From Aequorivita sp. (GTDB taxonomy: Bacteria; Bacteroidota; Bacteroidia; Flavobacteriales; Flavobacteriaceae), in NCBI GenBank assembly GCA_024637015.1, contig JAGXGE010000011.1, forward strand, positions 162,182 to 226,181: a stretch of DNA of 64,000 bases, read 5' to 3'. The notes under the pieces were generated by a model. The model was not told where the DNA came from. It saw only the letters and a list, made by a program, of their open reading frames with translations, and made no database searches. Shown here one piece after another: positions 8,641-17,691 of the stretch. The position numbers were made by a program, and so were the translations under genes. The stretch's first letter is position 1. The number at the start of each line of letters is the position of its first letter.

Positions 8641-9645
8641 CTAGGGAACCAATACCACTCTAAACCTCGCTTTATTATCCATCATTCTTTTAAACGCTTT
8701 TTCCACATCATCAAGTTTATAGGTTTCAATCATTGGTTTTGTATTGGTCATTACACTAAAATTGAGTGTGTCTTCACTATCAATAGCAGTTCCGCTGGGC
8801 CACCCAGAGATTGATTTTCTTTGTGGTAGTAATTGCATTGGTGAAACTTCTACGGCATCGCCCGTGGCACCAATACAGATCAATTGTCCGTCTATTCCCA
8901 ATCCATCTACAACTGCGCTAATAGCATCGGCGTATGGAGCAGTGGCAACTATAAGTTTTGCGCCACCCAACTTTTGAAGTTCTTTTACAGCATCATCCTT
9001 TTTAGTATTTATATAATGGTGTGCGCCCAAATCTTTGGCAAGCTTCTTTTTATCATCAGAGTGGGAGAGGGCTACGGTTCTCATCCCCATTTTGTTTGCA
9101 TATTGAATGGCAAGATGTCCCAAACCTCCAATTCCCTGTATGGCAACCAAATCTCCTGGGCGGATATTACTGTTTCGCATGGCATTGTAAACGGTTATTC
9201 CAGCACATAAAAGTGGTGCGGCTTCTTCACTTGATAGTTCTTTTGGAATGCTCGCCAAAGCTTCCTGTGGGGCACACATATATTCAGCATAACCACCATC
9301 ATAAGAAATTCCGCATACTTTGGCATTTTCACAATTAATGAAGTTACCTCGTCGGCAAGGTTCGCAGGTGAAGCAGTGTCCACCGTGCCAGCCTACGCCA
9401 ACTCGTTGGCCTTTTTTCCAGTTTCTTACGTCTTTACCGACTTTCTCTACAATCCCCACAACTTCATGACCAGGAACTCGCGGATATTCCAAACCAGGAA
9501 AACCGCCTTGTTTTACAAAATTGTCACTATGACAAATGCCGCAGGCTTCCACTTTTATTAGTACTTCGTTGTCTTTCGGAGTGGGTTTGTCAATATCTAC
9601 TATTTTAAAGTCTGCGCCTGCTTCGGGTACTTGTACTGCTTTCAT
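8641..9645 (-). CDS. Zinc-dependent alcohol dehydrogenase (MDR family)
   Basis: Medium-chain alcohol dehydrogenase of 334 residues. The catalytic zinc site is CGICHSD with PGHEVVG. Structural zinc cysteines lie in CEPCRRGNFINCENAKVC. The Rossmann motif is GIGGLGHLAIQYA. It resembles the AdhP/AdhA group that oxidises primary alcohols or reduces aldehydes. The start MKAVQVPEAG at 9645 is standard. The SDR lies just downstream on the same strand, about 100 nt away, so co-transcription is possible. Confidence 0.93.
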   Translation of the reverse strand: MKAVQVPEAGADFKIVDIDKPTPKDNEVLIKVEACGICHSDNFVKQGGFPGLEYPRVPGHEVVGIVEKVGKDVRNWKKGQRVGVGWHGGHCFTCEPCRRGNFINCENAKVCGISYDGGYAEYMCAPQEALASIPKELSSEEAAPLLCAGITVYNAMRNSNIRPGDLVAIQGIGGLGHLAIQYANKMGMRTVALSHSDDKKKLAKDLGAHHYINTKKDDAVKELQKLGGAKLIVATAPYADAISAVVDGLGIDGQLICIGATGDAVEVSPMQLLPQRKSISGWPSGTAIDSEDTLNFSVMTNTKPMIETYKLDDVEKAFKRMMDNKARFRVVLVP

Positions 9646-9750
9646 TTCTTTTGTTTTTGGATTTTTTAATGATTTTAAAGGTACTAATTGTGTTTAGGCT
9701 TTTGTTTTAAGGGAAAGTTAAAAGGAAATTACTTTTTGGAAATTTGGTAA

Positions 9751-9775
9751 AAAATAAAAAGAGGCTACGAAGCCC
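9751..9775 (-). terminator. Weak intrinsic terminator for the sulfatase-like gene
   Basis: On the minus strand a short GGCT-TCGT-AGCC hairpin is followed by a T-rich tract (TCTTTTTATTTTTT). The stem is only 4 bp, so this is tentative. Confidence 0.35.
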
Positions 9776-9829
9776 ACACTATACTAAACAATGGGGGGAC
9801 TTCTGAAAGTTAAGAGTAGATAATTGCAA

Positions 9830-11317
9830 TTAAAAAGAAACTTTATTAAAAACAACAGCTCCATTCCCATCGATTACTTCATAAACTCCAAAAGGAGCAT
9901 CTTCGCCTACAATTAAGAAGCTTTTATCTTTTTCAAGATAGTTAAGATAAGTATCGTTTTCCGCGAGGTATGAAAATAAAATTCTAAACAAGTTGACATT
10001 GGTTTTAAGTTCACCGTCAAAATGAGGTGCTTCATTATTAGGCCATTTTATGGCGAGCATAGAAGTAAATATAGAATTGATAAGGTCTTGGTCTGTTATT
10101 TTCTTATAGCGCTCTGAGGTAGCGTTCAAGCCAACAAAACCTCCATGATCCGCAACTATTACTATTAATGAATTGGGATCTTCTCGGGTTATTAAAGTAA
10201 TTATCTCCTGAAGCCAAACGTTTGCTTTTCCGATTTTTTCCATATAGGTTTTTCTTTCTTCGTCCTTTCCTTTTGAGTTATTTTTTGAAACTGAAATATG
10301 ACCGGGAAGTATTTTTTCAATAAAGTAAAAATTTGATTGGTTTTTATTTTCCTCAATAGCTCGCTGCATTTGCTTTAGGCTATTTTTTGATAAATCAAAC
10401 CCTCGCGACAAAAAAGATAATTCGTCATAATCTATAGAAGAATAATCATAAGCCATCTTTGGCCTGTTAACAATAAGATAGGAAGACTCAATGATTAAAG
10501 AGGTTTTGTAATTGTTGTTGTTGAAAATTGATAAAACAGCATTATTGTCCGAAATACTTTTGCGCAGTCCGTAAGGTTCTTTTGTATTGGGTTTGGGGTT
10601 TTTATAATAGTGGTGATTCATGGCAAACAATGAACTGTTGGAAGTTATTGTGTTGGAATAATTGCTTCGGAAGTTGGGATAAATCTTAAAATCATTTTCA
10701 GTCAAGAAACTTTCGAACTCGCTATTGTCAATGTTGTAAGGTTCCTTTTTTAAAATGCTTGGATTGGCATAACCGTCAGGCTGAATAATATAAACATTCG
10801 GTTTTTTACTGAAAGTAGCTTCTGAAATGTCATCGGGAAGTTGCTTCCATTTTGTAGAAAAATTTATATTGTTGCCAATATAAAAACCTAATTGAACTGC
10901 AACAATCAGTGCAAGTATATATTCCAATATAATCACTTTCCTTAAATGGTTTTTTACTAAAAAGGCAAGTCCAACAGCAAGAACTATAACAAGCAGAATC
11001 AACTTTTTTTTAGGTCCTACCAAACTGAAGATCATCAATGCAGCAAATCCTGCTAAATTCGAGATGCTCAATAGAAGCATATAGTTTTTGGAAATAAAAG
11101 CTGTTTTTTTTGAAAAGAACTTTAATAGAATATTTATTGCCACTGGAAGCATTAAAAAGAAGGCAATAAAAAAGAAGAATTGGCTTACTGAATCAACTAG
11201 TGTGAAATTTGTATAATAATTGTAAAGCAGTGGATATAGACCTGTTGCTACTCCTACTATTAAGGGATTTATTTTAATAAATTCTCTTTTCAAAAAAAAG
11301 ATTGGTTTGTATTTCAA
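9830..11317 (-). CDS. Membrane-anchored sulfatase/phosphatase-superfamily protein
   Basis: 495-residue protein with about five transmembrane helices in the first 160 residues, then an extracytoplasmic alkaline-phosphatase-superfamily domain beginning PNVYIIQPDGYANPSI. Metal-site signatures include the Asp of QPDGY, a Thr/Ser-rich stretch (NTITSNSSLF) in the position of the nucleophile, and VADHGGFVG. The architecture is that of LTA-synthase-like or phosphoethanolamine-transferase-like enzymes that modify envelope polymers, but the sequence is not close enough to name a substrate. The gene is monocistronic and divergent from dnaK. Confidence 0.8.
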   Translation of the reverse strand: MKYKPIFFLKREFIKINPLIVGVATGLYPLLYNYYTNFTLVDSVSQFFFFIAFFLMLPVAINILLKFFSKKTAFISKNYMLLLSISNLAGFAALMIFSLVGPKKKLILLVIVLAVGLAFLVKNHLRKVIILEYILALIVAVQLGFYIGNNINFSTKWKQLPDDISEATFSKKPNVYIIQPDGYANPSILKKEPYNIDNSEFESFLTENDFKIYPNFRSNYSNTITSNSSLFAMNHHYYKNPKPNTKEPYGLRKSISDNNAVLSIFNNNNYKTSLIIESSYLIVNRPKMAYDYSSIDYDELSFLSRGFDLSKNSLKQMQRAIEENKNQSNFYFIEKILPGHISVSKNNSKGKDEERKTYMEKIGKANVWLQEIITLITREDPNSLIVIVADHGGFVGLNATSERYKKITDQDLINSIFTSMLAIKWPNNEAPHFDGELKTNVNLFRILFSYLAENDTYLNYLEKDKSFLIVGEDAPFGVYEVIDGNGAVVFNKVSF

Positions 11318-11346
11318 AACTACTAATTAATTTTTTATCTTAAATA

Positions 11347-11388
11347 CTGACACCATGTCAGCACGCCTTCCGCTGGCACAATCATTGT
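11347..11388 (+). promoter_or_regulatory. Heat-shock-type control region of dnaK
   Basis: A perfect 6-bp inverted repeat, CTGACA-CCA-TGTCAG (11347-11361), is followed after 12 nt by TGGCACAATCATTGTC. The latter has the GG-N10-G spacing of a -24/-12 element, although the second element is GT rather than GC. It lies 60-100 nt before the dnaK ATG. No CIRCE element is present. The assignment as a chaperone-gene promoter or operator is inference from position and symmetry. Confidence 0.5.
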
Positions 11389-11447
11389 CTTATAAAAAGC
11401 GTAAATAAAAAATTAAGAATCTAAATTAATAATATAACACAATAGAT

Positions 11448-13364
11448 ATGAGTAAAATAATTGGAATCGACTTAGGTACAACCAACTCCTGCGTTGCCGT
11501 TATGGAAGGTAGCGAGCCAACGGTTATTCCTAACGCCGAAGGAAAAAGAACAACCCCTTCCGTAATTGCATTTGTGGAAGGTGGCGAAATTAAAGTAGGT
11601 GATCCTGCAAAACGTCAGGCCGTTACAAACCCTACAAAGACCATTAGCTCCATAAAAAGATTTATGGGGAACAAATATTCCGAATCAAAATCTGAAGCGG
11701 AACACGCAGCATACAAAGTTGTAAAAGGTGACAACGACACCGCCCGTGTTGACATTGACGGACGTCTGTACACTCCACAGGAATTGAGCGCGATGATTCT
11801 TCAGAAAATGAAGAAAACCGCTGAAGATTACTTGGGTCAGCCAGTAACTCGTGCGGTAATTACCGTTCCTGCATATTTTAATGACAGTCAACGTCACGCA
11901 ACTAAAGAAGCGGGCGAGATTGCTGGACTTAAAGTAGAAAGAATTATTAACGAACCAACCGCAGCAGCACTTGCTTATGGTCTTGACAAAAAAGGTACAG
12001 ACCAAAAGATTGTAGTTTTTGACTTTGGTGGTGGTACGCACGACGTTAGTATCCTAGAATTGGGTGATGGCGTTTTTGAAGTACTTGCTACTGATGGTGA
12101 TACCCACTTGGGAGGTGATGATGTTGACCAAAAAATCATTAACTGGTTGGCAGATGAGTTTAAAGCAGAAGAAGATTTTGACCTTCGCAAAGACCCAATG
12201 GCACTTCAACGTTTGAAAGAAGCTGCTGAAAAAGCAAAAATTGAACTTTCTTCGGCTACACAAACAGAAATTAATTTACCTTATATTACAGCTACTGCCA
12301 GCGGACCAAAACACTTGGTAAAAACGTTGACACGCGCCAAGTTTGAGCAATTGATTGAAGATCTTGTAAAAAGAACAATTGCGCCTTGCGAAAAAGCAAT
12401 GAAAGCTGCTGGATTGAGCAAAAGCGATATTGATGAAATTATATTGGTAGGTGGTTCCACCCGTATTCCTGCAGTGCAGGAAGCTGTGGAAAAATTCTTC
12501 GGAAAAAAACCTAGCAAAGGTGTAAACCCAGACGAAGTTGTGGCCGTAGGTGCTGCAATACAAGGTGGTGTATTGACTGGAGATGTGAAAGACGTTCTTT
12601 TATTAGACGTAACACCACTTTCCCTTGGTATTGAAACTATGGGTGGTGTAATGACCAAATTGATTGAAGCCAACACAACTATTCCTACCAAGAAAAGCCA
12701 GGTATTCTCTACTGCAGCAGATAATCAACCAAGTGTTGAGATTCACGTATTGCAAGGGGAGCGCCCAATGGCGAATGACAACAAGACAATTGGTCGTTTC
12801 CACTTGGATGGTATTCCACCAGCACAGCGCGGTACTCCACAGATTGAAGTAACGTTTGATATTGATGCCAACGGTATCATTAAAGTAAGCGCTACCGACA
12901 AGGCTACCAACAAATCGCAAGACATCCGTATTGAGGCTTCTTCTGGATTGACTGAAGATGAAATCAAAAAGATGAAAGCAGATGCAGAAGCAAATGCTGA
13001 AAGCGATAAAGCCACGAAAGAAAAAGCTGAAAAGTTGAACGAAGCTGATGGAATGATCTTCCAAACTGAAAAGCAACTGAAAGAATTTGGTGAAAAATTA
13101 TCTGACGATAAAAAGAAACCAATTGAGGATGCTTTGGAAGAATTGAAAAAAGCGTACGAAACCAAAGAAGTTGAAACCATTCAACCCGCTTTGGATAAAA
13201 TAAACGAAGCTTGGAAAACTGCTTCTGAAGAAATGTACAAAGCCCAAGCAGACCAGCAAGGCGCCCCAACCGGTGATGCCGGAGCAGGACCAGAGCAAGG
13301 AAGCACAGGCGGCGGAGCTGAAAACAGCGACGTTGAGGACGTAGACTTCGAAGAAGTGAAATAA
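11448..13364 (+). CDS. dnaK: Molecular chaperone DnaK (Hsp70)
   Basis: ATP-dependent chaperone of 638 residues. The nucleotide-binding domain has the [14 protein letters not shown] phosphate loop, [21 protein letters not shown], and [14 protein letters not shown]. The latter has a His where most DnaK proteins have Phe or Thr. The substrate-binding domain and helical lid follow, ending in a Gly/Ala-rich linker and the EEVK-type tail ([11 protein letters not shown]). dnaJ and grpE are not adjacent. A strong terminator lies 22 nt after the stop, so the gene is monocistronic. Confidence 0.98.
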   Translation: MSKIIGIDLGTTNSCVAVMEGSEPTVIPNAEGKRTTPSVIAFVEGGEIKVGDPAKRQAVTNPTKTISSIKRFMGNKYSESKSEAEHAAYKVVKGDNDTARVDIDGRLYTPQELSAMILQKMKKTAEDYLGQPVTRAVITVPAYFNDSQRHATKEAGEIAGLKVERIINEPTAAALAYGLDKKGTDQKIVVFDFGGGTHDVSILELGDGVFEVLATDGDTHLGGDDVDQKIINWLADEFKAEEDFDLRKDPMALQRLKEAAEKAKIELSSATQTEINLPYITATASGPKHLVKTLTRAKFEQLIEDLVKRTIAPCEKAMKAAGLSKSDIDEIILVGGSTRIPAVQEAVEKFFGKKPSKGVNPDEVVAVGAAIQGGVLTGDVKDVLLLDVTPLSLGIETMGGVMTKLIEANTTIPTKKSQVFSTAADNQPSVEIHVLQGERPMANDNKTIGRFHLDGIPPAQRGTPQIEVTFDIDANGIIKVSATDKATNKSQDIRIEASSGLTEDEIKKMKADAEANAESDKATKEKAEKLNEADGMIFQTEKQLKEFGEKLSDDKKKPIEDALEELKKAYETKEVETIQPALDKINEAWKTASEEMYKAQADQQGAPTGDAGAGPEQGSTGGGAENSDVEDVDFEEVK

Positions 13365-13385
13365 GCTTCTAAAATAGCTAAATAT

Positions 13386-13419
13386 AAAAACCGCAACCTG
13401 AAAGGGTTGCGGTTTTTTT
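13386..13419 (+). terminator. Intrinsic terminator of dnaK
   Basis: The stem AAAAACCGCAACC / GGTTGCGGTTTTT has a 6-nt loop and ends in seven T's. The A-tract on the left makes it usable from the opposite strand too, for the convergent gene at 13443. Confidence 0.92.
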
Positions 13420-13442
13420 AATAATCAAATGGGAGGTAAATA

Positions 13443-13958
13443 TTATTTAACCTCTTTTTGAACATAGGCTTGCAACTCGCTTTCGTCCATTTTTAGCAAT
13501 TTTTCTAGCTGTCTACTTTTAGTTATTCCTTTCCCTACATTTTCCGAATATATTTTTAGCACACATTTTACACCTGCAAGATTGCCCATAAGCTTATTGC
13601 TTTTTTCGGACGGATTTTCAATGGCGTATTTTGTCCAACCTCCTAAGTATGCAATTAATAAGTCTGGGTTATCTTTAGTTAAGCCTGTTTGGAATTCTCC
13701 TAAATCTATTGTTATATCTGGTGCACCAGTAATCCATTGCAGTAGAAATCCATTTACTTGCTTTCTTTTAGCTGATTGTTGGTTTACAGGTGTGTTTTCT
13801 AGCCAAGTAACCGCATTTACCACATTGGTTTCATATTTTTTGTAATCTTGGTCATTGTTTAGGGTAATATTTTGGGGTACTTGAAATTCCTGAGCTGACA
13901 ATAAATTGCTTGTCATTACAAAAAAGAGGACAAGGGAAATAGTTTTAATGATTTTCAT
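13443..13958 (-). CDS. Secreted hypothetical protein
   Basis: 171-residue protein with a signal peptide ending around LLSAQ. The mature part is largely helical, with the segments WLENTPVNQQSAKRKQVNGFLLQWITGAPDI and NPDLLIAYLGGWTKYAIEN. I do not recognise a catalytic motif; it resembles small periplasmic proteins common in Flavobacteriia without known function. It converges with dnaK, sharing the bidirectional terminator, and lies downstream of the degenerate EVE gene on the same strand. Confidence 0.75.
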   Translation of the reverse strand: MKIIKTISLVLFFVMTSNLLSAQEFQVPQNITLNNDQDYKKYETNVVNAVTWLENTPVNQQSAKRKQVNGFLLQWITGAPDITIDLGEFQTGLTKDNPDLLIAYLGGWTKYAIENPSEKSNKLMGNLAGVKCVLKIYSENVGKGITKSRQLEKLLKMDESELQAYVQKEVK

Positions 13959-14088
13959 AAATAAAAATTAAAGGTTAGTGTTTTTGCTTTGGAAATATAG
14001 TAAATAGAATTAAAACCTAAGCCTAAAAAATTAGATGCAATTAAAGGTTTGTTTTGGCGAGGATTACAACTCAAAAACAGCACCAATC

Positions 14089-14475
14089 CTAGCCCATGGT
14101 AAACCCTTGGTGCGACACTATTTCTGTTAAGTCTGTTTGCTGATAAAAAGCGAAAACTGGAAAAATAGGGGGCGAAAAAGGACATTCTTCATAAAAAGAT
14201 TTTACAAAAAACATCCTTGAAAGTACTGAAATAAATTTGAATTTTTCATCTACTGAAACTTGAAATGCTTCATCATCAATTACTTTTCCCAAGGCGGTGA
14301 AATATTGATAAGGTTTTTAATCTCCATAGTTCGCTTTGGAAGAATAATAAATTATCCAATCGCCCTTTTTCAATTTGTCAAGTTGTGTGCGTTTGCCGTG
14401 ACCAGCTTGCGCAAAACCACCTTCAATTCCTTTTTGAACGTGATCTTTAGATGCTACAATTATAAAAAATGACAT
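14089..14475 (-). pseudogene. EVE-domain (UPF0310-like) gene with in-frame TAA
   Basis: From the ATG at 14475 the frame reads MSFFIIVASKDHVQKGIEGG, then FAQAGHGKRTQLDKLKKGDW and IIYYSSKANYGD, which is a typical EVE-domain N-terminus. Codon 53 is TAA (14317-14319). The same frame then continues KPYQYFTALGKVIDDEAFQV and KFKFISVLSRMFFVK, again family-like, to a stop at about 14089. The usual C-terminal EVE motif is not recognisable, so the 3' part also seems decayed. EVE proteins bind modified bases in nucleic acid. The gene lies 3 nt from the hydrolase gene stop. Two kinds of damage suggest real decay rather than one base-call error. Confidence 0.82.
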
Positions 14476-14478
14476 CGT

Positions 14479-15477
14479 CTATTCCTTTAAAAAGTTAACA
14501 AGCGGACTTATGAATTCTTGAAAAGCTTCAATATGCGGTAAATGCCCAACATTCGGTATTTCAACCAATTCAGCATTTGGAATGGCATCCCGTGTCTTTT
14601 TGCCCAATTCATTATAAAGTCCCATCGTTTTCCGAACTTCTTCTGAGACTAATGGTTTTCCCAAAGCGGTTCGGTCACGTGTACCAATAATCAAAAGTGT
14701 GGGAACTTTAATATTTGGAAATTCATACACCACGGGTTGGGTGAAAACCATCTCATAAGTTAAAGCTGCATTCCAGGCTATTAAAGGATAATTCTCGTTT
14801 AGCGTCCAACCTGCCAAGAGTTTTACCCACGGTTCATATTCAGGTTTCCAGTTTCCATCGTAATAGCTTTCTTTTTGATATGCTTTTATTTTATCGTAAT
14901 CTTTTTCAAGTTCGTTTTTATACCACCAATCCACAGGTTTGTAGGGCACTTTTAGCTTCCAGTCTTCTAGCCCGATTGGGTTTTCAAGAATCAATTTTTC
15001 AGTGGTTTCTGGATACATCAATGCGAAACGCGTTGCAAGCATTCCGCCCATTGAATGACCAAGAACGGCTACTTTTCTTATTCCCAAACTGTCCAACAAA
15101 GTTTTGGTGTTTTCTGCCAATTGCTGAAAAGTATATTGAAAATGTTCGGGCTTGGATGATTTTCCAAAACCTATTTGGTCGGGAACTATTAAGCGAAATC
15201 CTTCTTTTGTAAGCTGGTTGATGGTAGTTTGCCAATAAGCTCCATTAAAATTTTTTCCGTGAAGCAAGAGCACATTCTTTCCATTATAATTTTTGGGCAT
15301 CACATCCATATAACCCATTTTCAGATTTTGCTGCTGATTTTCTACGTTTATAAAAGAAACTTCAAAAGGGTATGTGTAGTTCTCAAGATTTATTTCTAGT
15401 TTCTCAACTTTATTATTTTGAGACGAAATAACTGTTGAGCAAAGAAGCAATAGAAGGATAGGTAGTATCTTTTTCAT
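14479..15477 (-). CDS. Secreted alpha/beta hydrolase
   Basis: 332-residue hydrolase with an N-terminal signal peptide (MKKILPILLLLLCSTVISSQ). The catalytic triad can be read: Ser in GHSMGG, Asp in GTRDRTALG, His in VGHLPHIEA. The oxyanion region is LLHGKNFNGAYW. Members of this fold include lipases, epoxide hydrolases and peptidases, so the substrate is open. A terminator hairpin lies about 75 nt upstream of its ATG, so it is transcribed separately from the LRR gene. Confidence 0.9.
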   Translation of the reverse strand: MKKILPILLLLLCSTVISSQNNKVEKLEINLENYTYPFEVSFINVENQQQNLKMGYMDVMPKNYNGKNVLLLHGKNFNGAYWQTTINQLTKEGFRLIVPDQIGFGKSSKPEHFQYTFQQLAENTKTLLDSLGIRKVAVLGHSMGGMLATRFALMYPETTEKLILENPIGLEDWKLKVPYKPVDWWYKNELEKDYDKIKAYQKESYYDGNWKPEYEPWVKLLAGWTLNENYPLIAWNAALTYEMVFTQPVVYEFPNIKVPTLLIIGTRDRTALGKPLVSEEVRKTMGLYNELGKKTRDAIPNAELVEIPNVGHLPHIEAFQEFISPLVNFLKE

Positions 15478-15546
15478 AACAATTAAAGATATTTATTTTA
15501 TATAAAAGTAATTGTTATGTGAAACAAATAATATTAAGTTTTTTAT

Positions 15547-15575
15547 AAAAAAAGAGCGACCTAAAAAGGTCGCTC
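15547..15575 (-). terminator. Intrinsic terminator of a short transcript
   Basis: Hairpin GAGCGACC / GGTCGCTC (8 bp, 6-nt loop) followed on the minus strand by seven T's. It is the second terminator after the LRR gene on this strand; what transcript it ends is discussed under findings. Confidence 0.85.
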
Positions 15576-15601
15576 CATTTAAAAGCTATTTTAACCAAAT
15601 A

Positions 15602-15685
15602 TTAAGCTTTAAGATCTTTGGAGTGGGTGGGGGCCACTGGATCCAAAAATCTAGCACAATCTACTAATAATTTTAAAGCTGGCAA
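15602..15685 (-). other. Possible 27-residue small ORF between two terminators
   Basis: A frame with a TTG start at 15685 encodes PALKLLVDCARFLDPVAPTH followed by SKDLKA and a stop at 15602. It has no ATG and no ribosome binding site, but the amino-acid composition is protein-like, and it fills the interval between two minus-strand terminators. It could be a small protein, a remnant gene end, or chance within an ncRNA. Confidence 0.25.
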
Positions 15686-15720
15686 TACATTTTAACGATA
15701 AAATATGGTTTTTATCGCAT

Positions 15721-15745
15721 AAAAAAGCGGCCCGTTAAAGGCCGC
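15721..15745 (-). terminator. Intrinsic terminator of the LRR gene
   Basis: Stem GCGGCC / GGCCGC (6 bp, GC-only) with a 7-nt loop, followed on the minus strand by six T's. It lies 28 nt after the LRR gene stop. Confidence 0.85.
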
Positions 15746-15772
15746 CTGGAAATGAGGAAATATAGAATAGTG

Positions 15773-16486
15773 TTAATCTTCAGATTCGTCCCTCTCCACA
15801 GCTATTATGGAATGGGTGGGTTCAGTATATGGTGAGTTTTCAAATAAGTCTATTTTTGCCCCAGAATTTGACAGCAAAATCACTGAAAAATCATTTGGAT
15901 TGTTAAAATCATTTTCCGCTACCATTAGTTGTTTTAGGTTTTGACAATTTGCCAATCCCAATGGTAATGTTCCGTTTAAATTGTTATCAAAAACATTAAA
16001 AACTTCAATTTTTTTAAGCTTTTCAAAGCTTTCAGGAATTGTCCCGCTTAGTTGATTGCTGCTCAAGTGCAATTGCTTCAAGTTTGAAAGATTGCTTAAA
16101 CTCTCAGGAATACTTCCATTTAAGGCTGTCCCGTTGATGGCCAAAACTTCCAATTGTTGAAGATTGCCTAACTCTGCAGGAATGTTTCCAGAAATTGAAT
16201 TGAAGGAAAGCTCCAGCTTTTTTAAATTTTCCAACTGTCCCAAAGATGATGGCAATGTTCCGTTCAAGTTATTGAACAACAAATTAATGCCGACTACCTT
16301 ATTGTTTTCTAAAGCAATTCCATACCAAGTTTCCACGGGTGCTTCAAGGTTCCATTGATTGTTCCATTCAGGCCCATTGGTAGCTGTATATAGATTTAAA
16401 AGAACTTGTTTTTCTTGGTTGCTCACTTGCGCCAAAACTATAGACGCTATAAACATAAATACGCAGGTTAGTACTGCTTTTTCCAT
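15773..16486 (-). CDS. Secreted plant-type leucine-rich-repeat protein
   Basis: 237-residue protein with a signal peptide (ending near VLAQVSNQ). An LRRNT-like cap (LLNLYTATNGPEWNNQWNL) is followed by about five 23-24-residue repeats with the plant-type consensus LxGxIPxxLxxLxxLxxLxLxxN: NGTLPSSLGQL, SGNIPAELGNL, NGSIPESLSNL, SGTIPESFEKL and NGTLPLGLANC. It probably binds protein or glycan outside the cell. There is no C-terminal sorting domain, and the acidic tail is VERDESED. Its own terminator follows. Confidence 0.88.
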   Translation of the reverse strand: MEKAVLTCVFMFIASIVLAQVSNQEKQVLLNLYTATNGPEWNNQWNLEAPVETWYGIALENNKVVGINLLFNNLNGTLPSSLGQLENLKKLELSFNSISGNIPAELGNLQQLEVLAINGTALNGSIPESLSNLSNLKQLHLSSNQLSGTIPESFEKLKKIEVFNVFDNNLNGTLPLGLANCQNLKQLMVAENDFNNPNDFSVILLSNSGAKIDLFENSPYTEPTHSIIAVERDESED

Positions 16487-16579
16487 AGTTGGGTCTATTA
16501 GTTGTTAAAGCGTAGTAAAAGAAAGAAAAAAGAAGTTAAAACACAAAATTATTCGATGAAATGCACAAAAAAGATGGAG

Positions 16580-17221
16580 CTATTTCGAAGTCTTTAATAG
16601 GAATTCCCTGCTCATTTCATGGATACCCTCAAAAACCTCAATGTTTAAGCGGTCTTTGAAGAGTTTACTGCCTTTTAAATGTTCTTCAGTTTTACGGGCT
16701 TCAGTAATGTACTGATCTTTATCACCATAAACATATATGACCTCTGTGGAAGACTTCAAGAATTCAAAATCTGAAGGTAGCAATTCGTTTGGAATTCCGC
16801 CTGAATGAAGTATTAATTTATCACATTGAATTTTTCGGCTCGCAACCCATCGGGTTGCAATGGAAACGCCTTGGGAATACCCTAAAACAATAAGGTTTGG
16901 CATTGTGTTTAAAACCTCTTTTTTAAAGACTGCATCCACATAATTCAAAATATTTTGGGTTTCTGCAACAGTATTTTCACGTGTCAGCCACGATGCGCCA
17001 ACGTGCTTAAAAGCTCTATCTTGATAGTATTTGGAAGGTGCTTGGGGGGCTATGATGTAATTTTCCTCAACACTGAGTTCTGAAAAATAGTTGATGAAAT
17101 ATTTACTCAAATAACCCATTCCATGGAAAACCATCCAAACATTCTTAGTTTTTTCGGTAAGTTCATTAAGCGTATTGTAAGTATTTGTGGCCGTATAGGA
17201 AACCTTTTTTTGGATACTCAT
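16580..17221 (-). CDS. Alpha/beta hydrolase, carboxylesterase/phospholipase-like
   Basis: 213-residue cytoplasmic hydrolase. The nucleophile Ser lies in GYSQGVS, the acid in YGDKDQY and the base in FEGIHEM, in the order of small serine carboxylesterases. The N-terminus holds VWMVFHGMGYLSKYF, with His-Gly contributing to the oxyanion hole. It is divergent from the menI-like gene; the 45-nt spacer contains a TAnnTTTG box for this gene (TACATTTG, minus strand, 17249-17256). Confidence 0.88.
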   Translation of the reverse strand: MSIQKKVSYTATNTYNTLNELTEKTKNVWMVFHGMGYLSKYFINYFSELSVEENYIIAPQAPSKYYQDRAFKHVGASWLTRENTVAETQNILNYVDAVFKKEVLNTMPNLIVLGYSQGVSIATRWVASRKIQCDKLILHSGGIPNELLPSDFEFLKSSTEVIYVYGDKDQYITEARKTEEHLKGSKLFKDRLNIEVFEGIHEMSREFLLKTSK

Positions 17222-17248
17222 TTTGTTGAATTCAATTTTGTATTTTTA

Positions 17249-17256
17249 CAAATGTA
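17249..17256 (-). promoter_or_regulatory. Putative -7 box TACATTTG
   Basis: Minus-strand match to TAnnTTTG, 27 nt before the esterase ATG at 17221. It overlaps a small palindrome (TTTGTA-N4-TACAAA) in the divergent spacer shared with the menI-like gene. Confidence 0.4.
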
Positions 17257-17266
17257 AACCAATACA

Positions 17267-17689
17267 ATGAAGTACACCAACGAAGAAATTTTGGTCGCGT
17301 GTAACAAAATGTGCCAAAATACATTAATGGAAACCTTGGAGATAGAATTCACTGAAGTAGGTGACGATTTCCTGGTTGCCAGAATGCCCGTGACACCAAA
17401 AGTGCACCAGCCAGACGGCGTTTTGCATGGCGGAGCGTCAGTAGCTTTGGCCGAAAGCGTTGGCAGTGCAGGGGCATTCTTCTTTTTAAATTCAAAAGAC
17501 ATTGTTATCCGCGGAATTGAAATAGCCGCCAATCATGTGAAAAGCGTTCGCGACGGCTATGTTTATGCCCATGCCAGTATTGTTCATAAAGGAAGAACCA
17601 CACAACTTTGGCAGATAAAAATTACAAATGAAGAAGGGGCACTCGTTTCAATGATAAAACTTACAACCCTTACCTTACCTAAAAACTAG
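17267..17689 (+). CDS. menI: Hotdog-fold thioesterase, probable DHNA-CoA thioesterase
   Basis: 140-residue PaaI/YdiI-type thioesterase. The hotdog helix reads QPDGVLHGGASVALAESVGSAG, containing the HGG motif and the downstream acidic Glu. It starts an operon with the isochorismate synthase gene (stop and next ATG 2 nt apart) and menD, so hydrolysis of 1,4-dihydroxy-2-naphthoyl-CoA in menaquinone synthesis is the natural role. The family alone would also allow other acyl-CoA substrates. Confidence 0.82.
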   Translation: MKYTNEEILVACNKMCQNTLMETLEIEFTEVGDDFLVARMPVTPKVHQPDGVLHGGASVALAESVGSAGAFFFLNSKDIVIRGIEIAANHVKSVRDGYVYAHASIVHKGRTTQLWQIKITNEEGALVSMIKLTTLTLPKN

Positions 17690-17691
17690 TG

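Noticed and set aside
12281..13298. Long antisense frames within dnaK (for example 12603-13076)
   Set aside because: They are shadows of a highly expressed, codon-biased gene and have no family resemblance or start signals.
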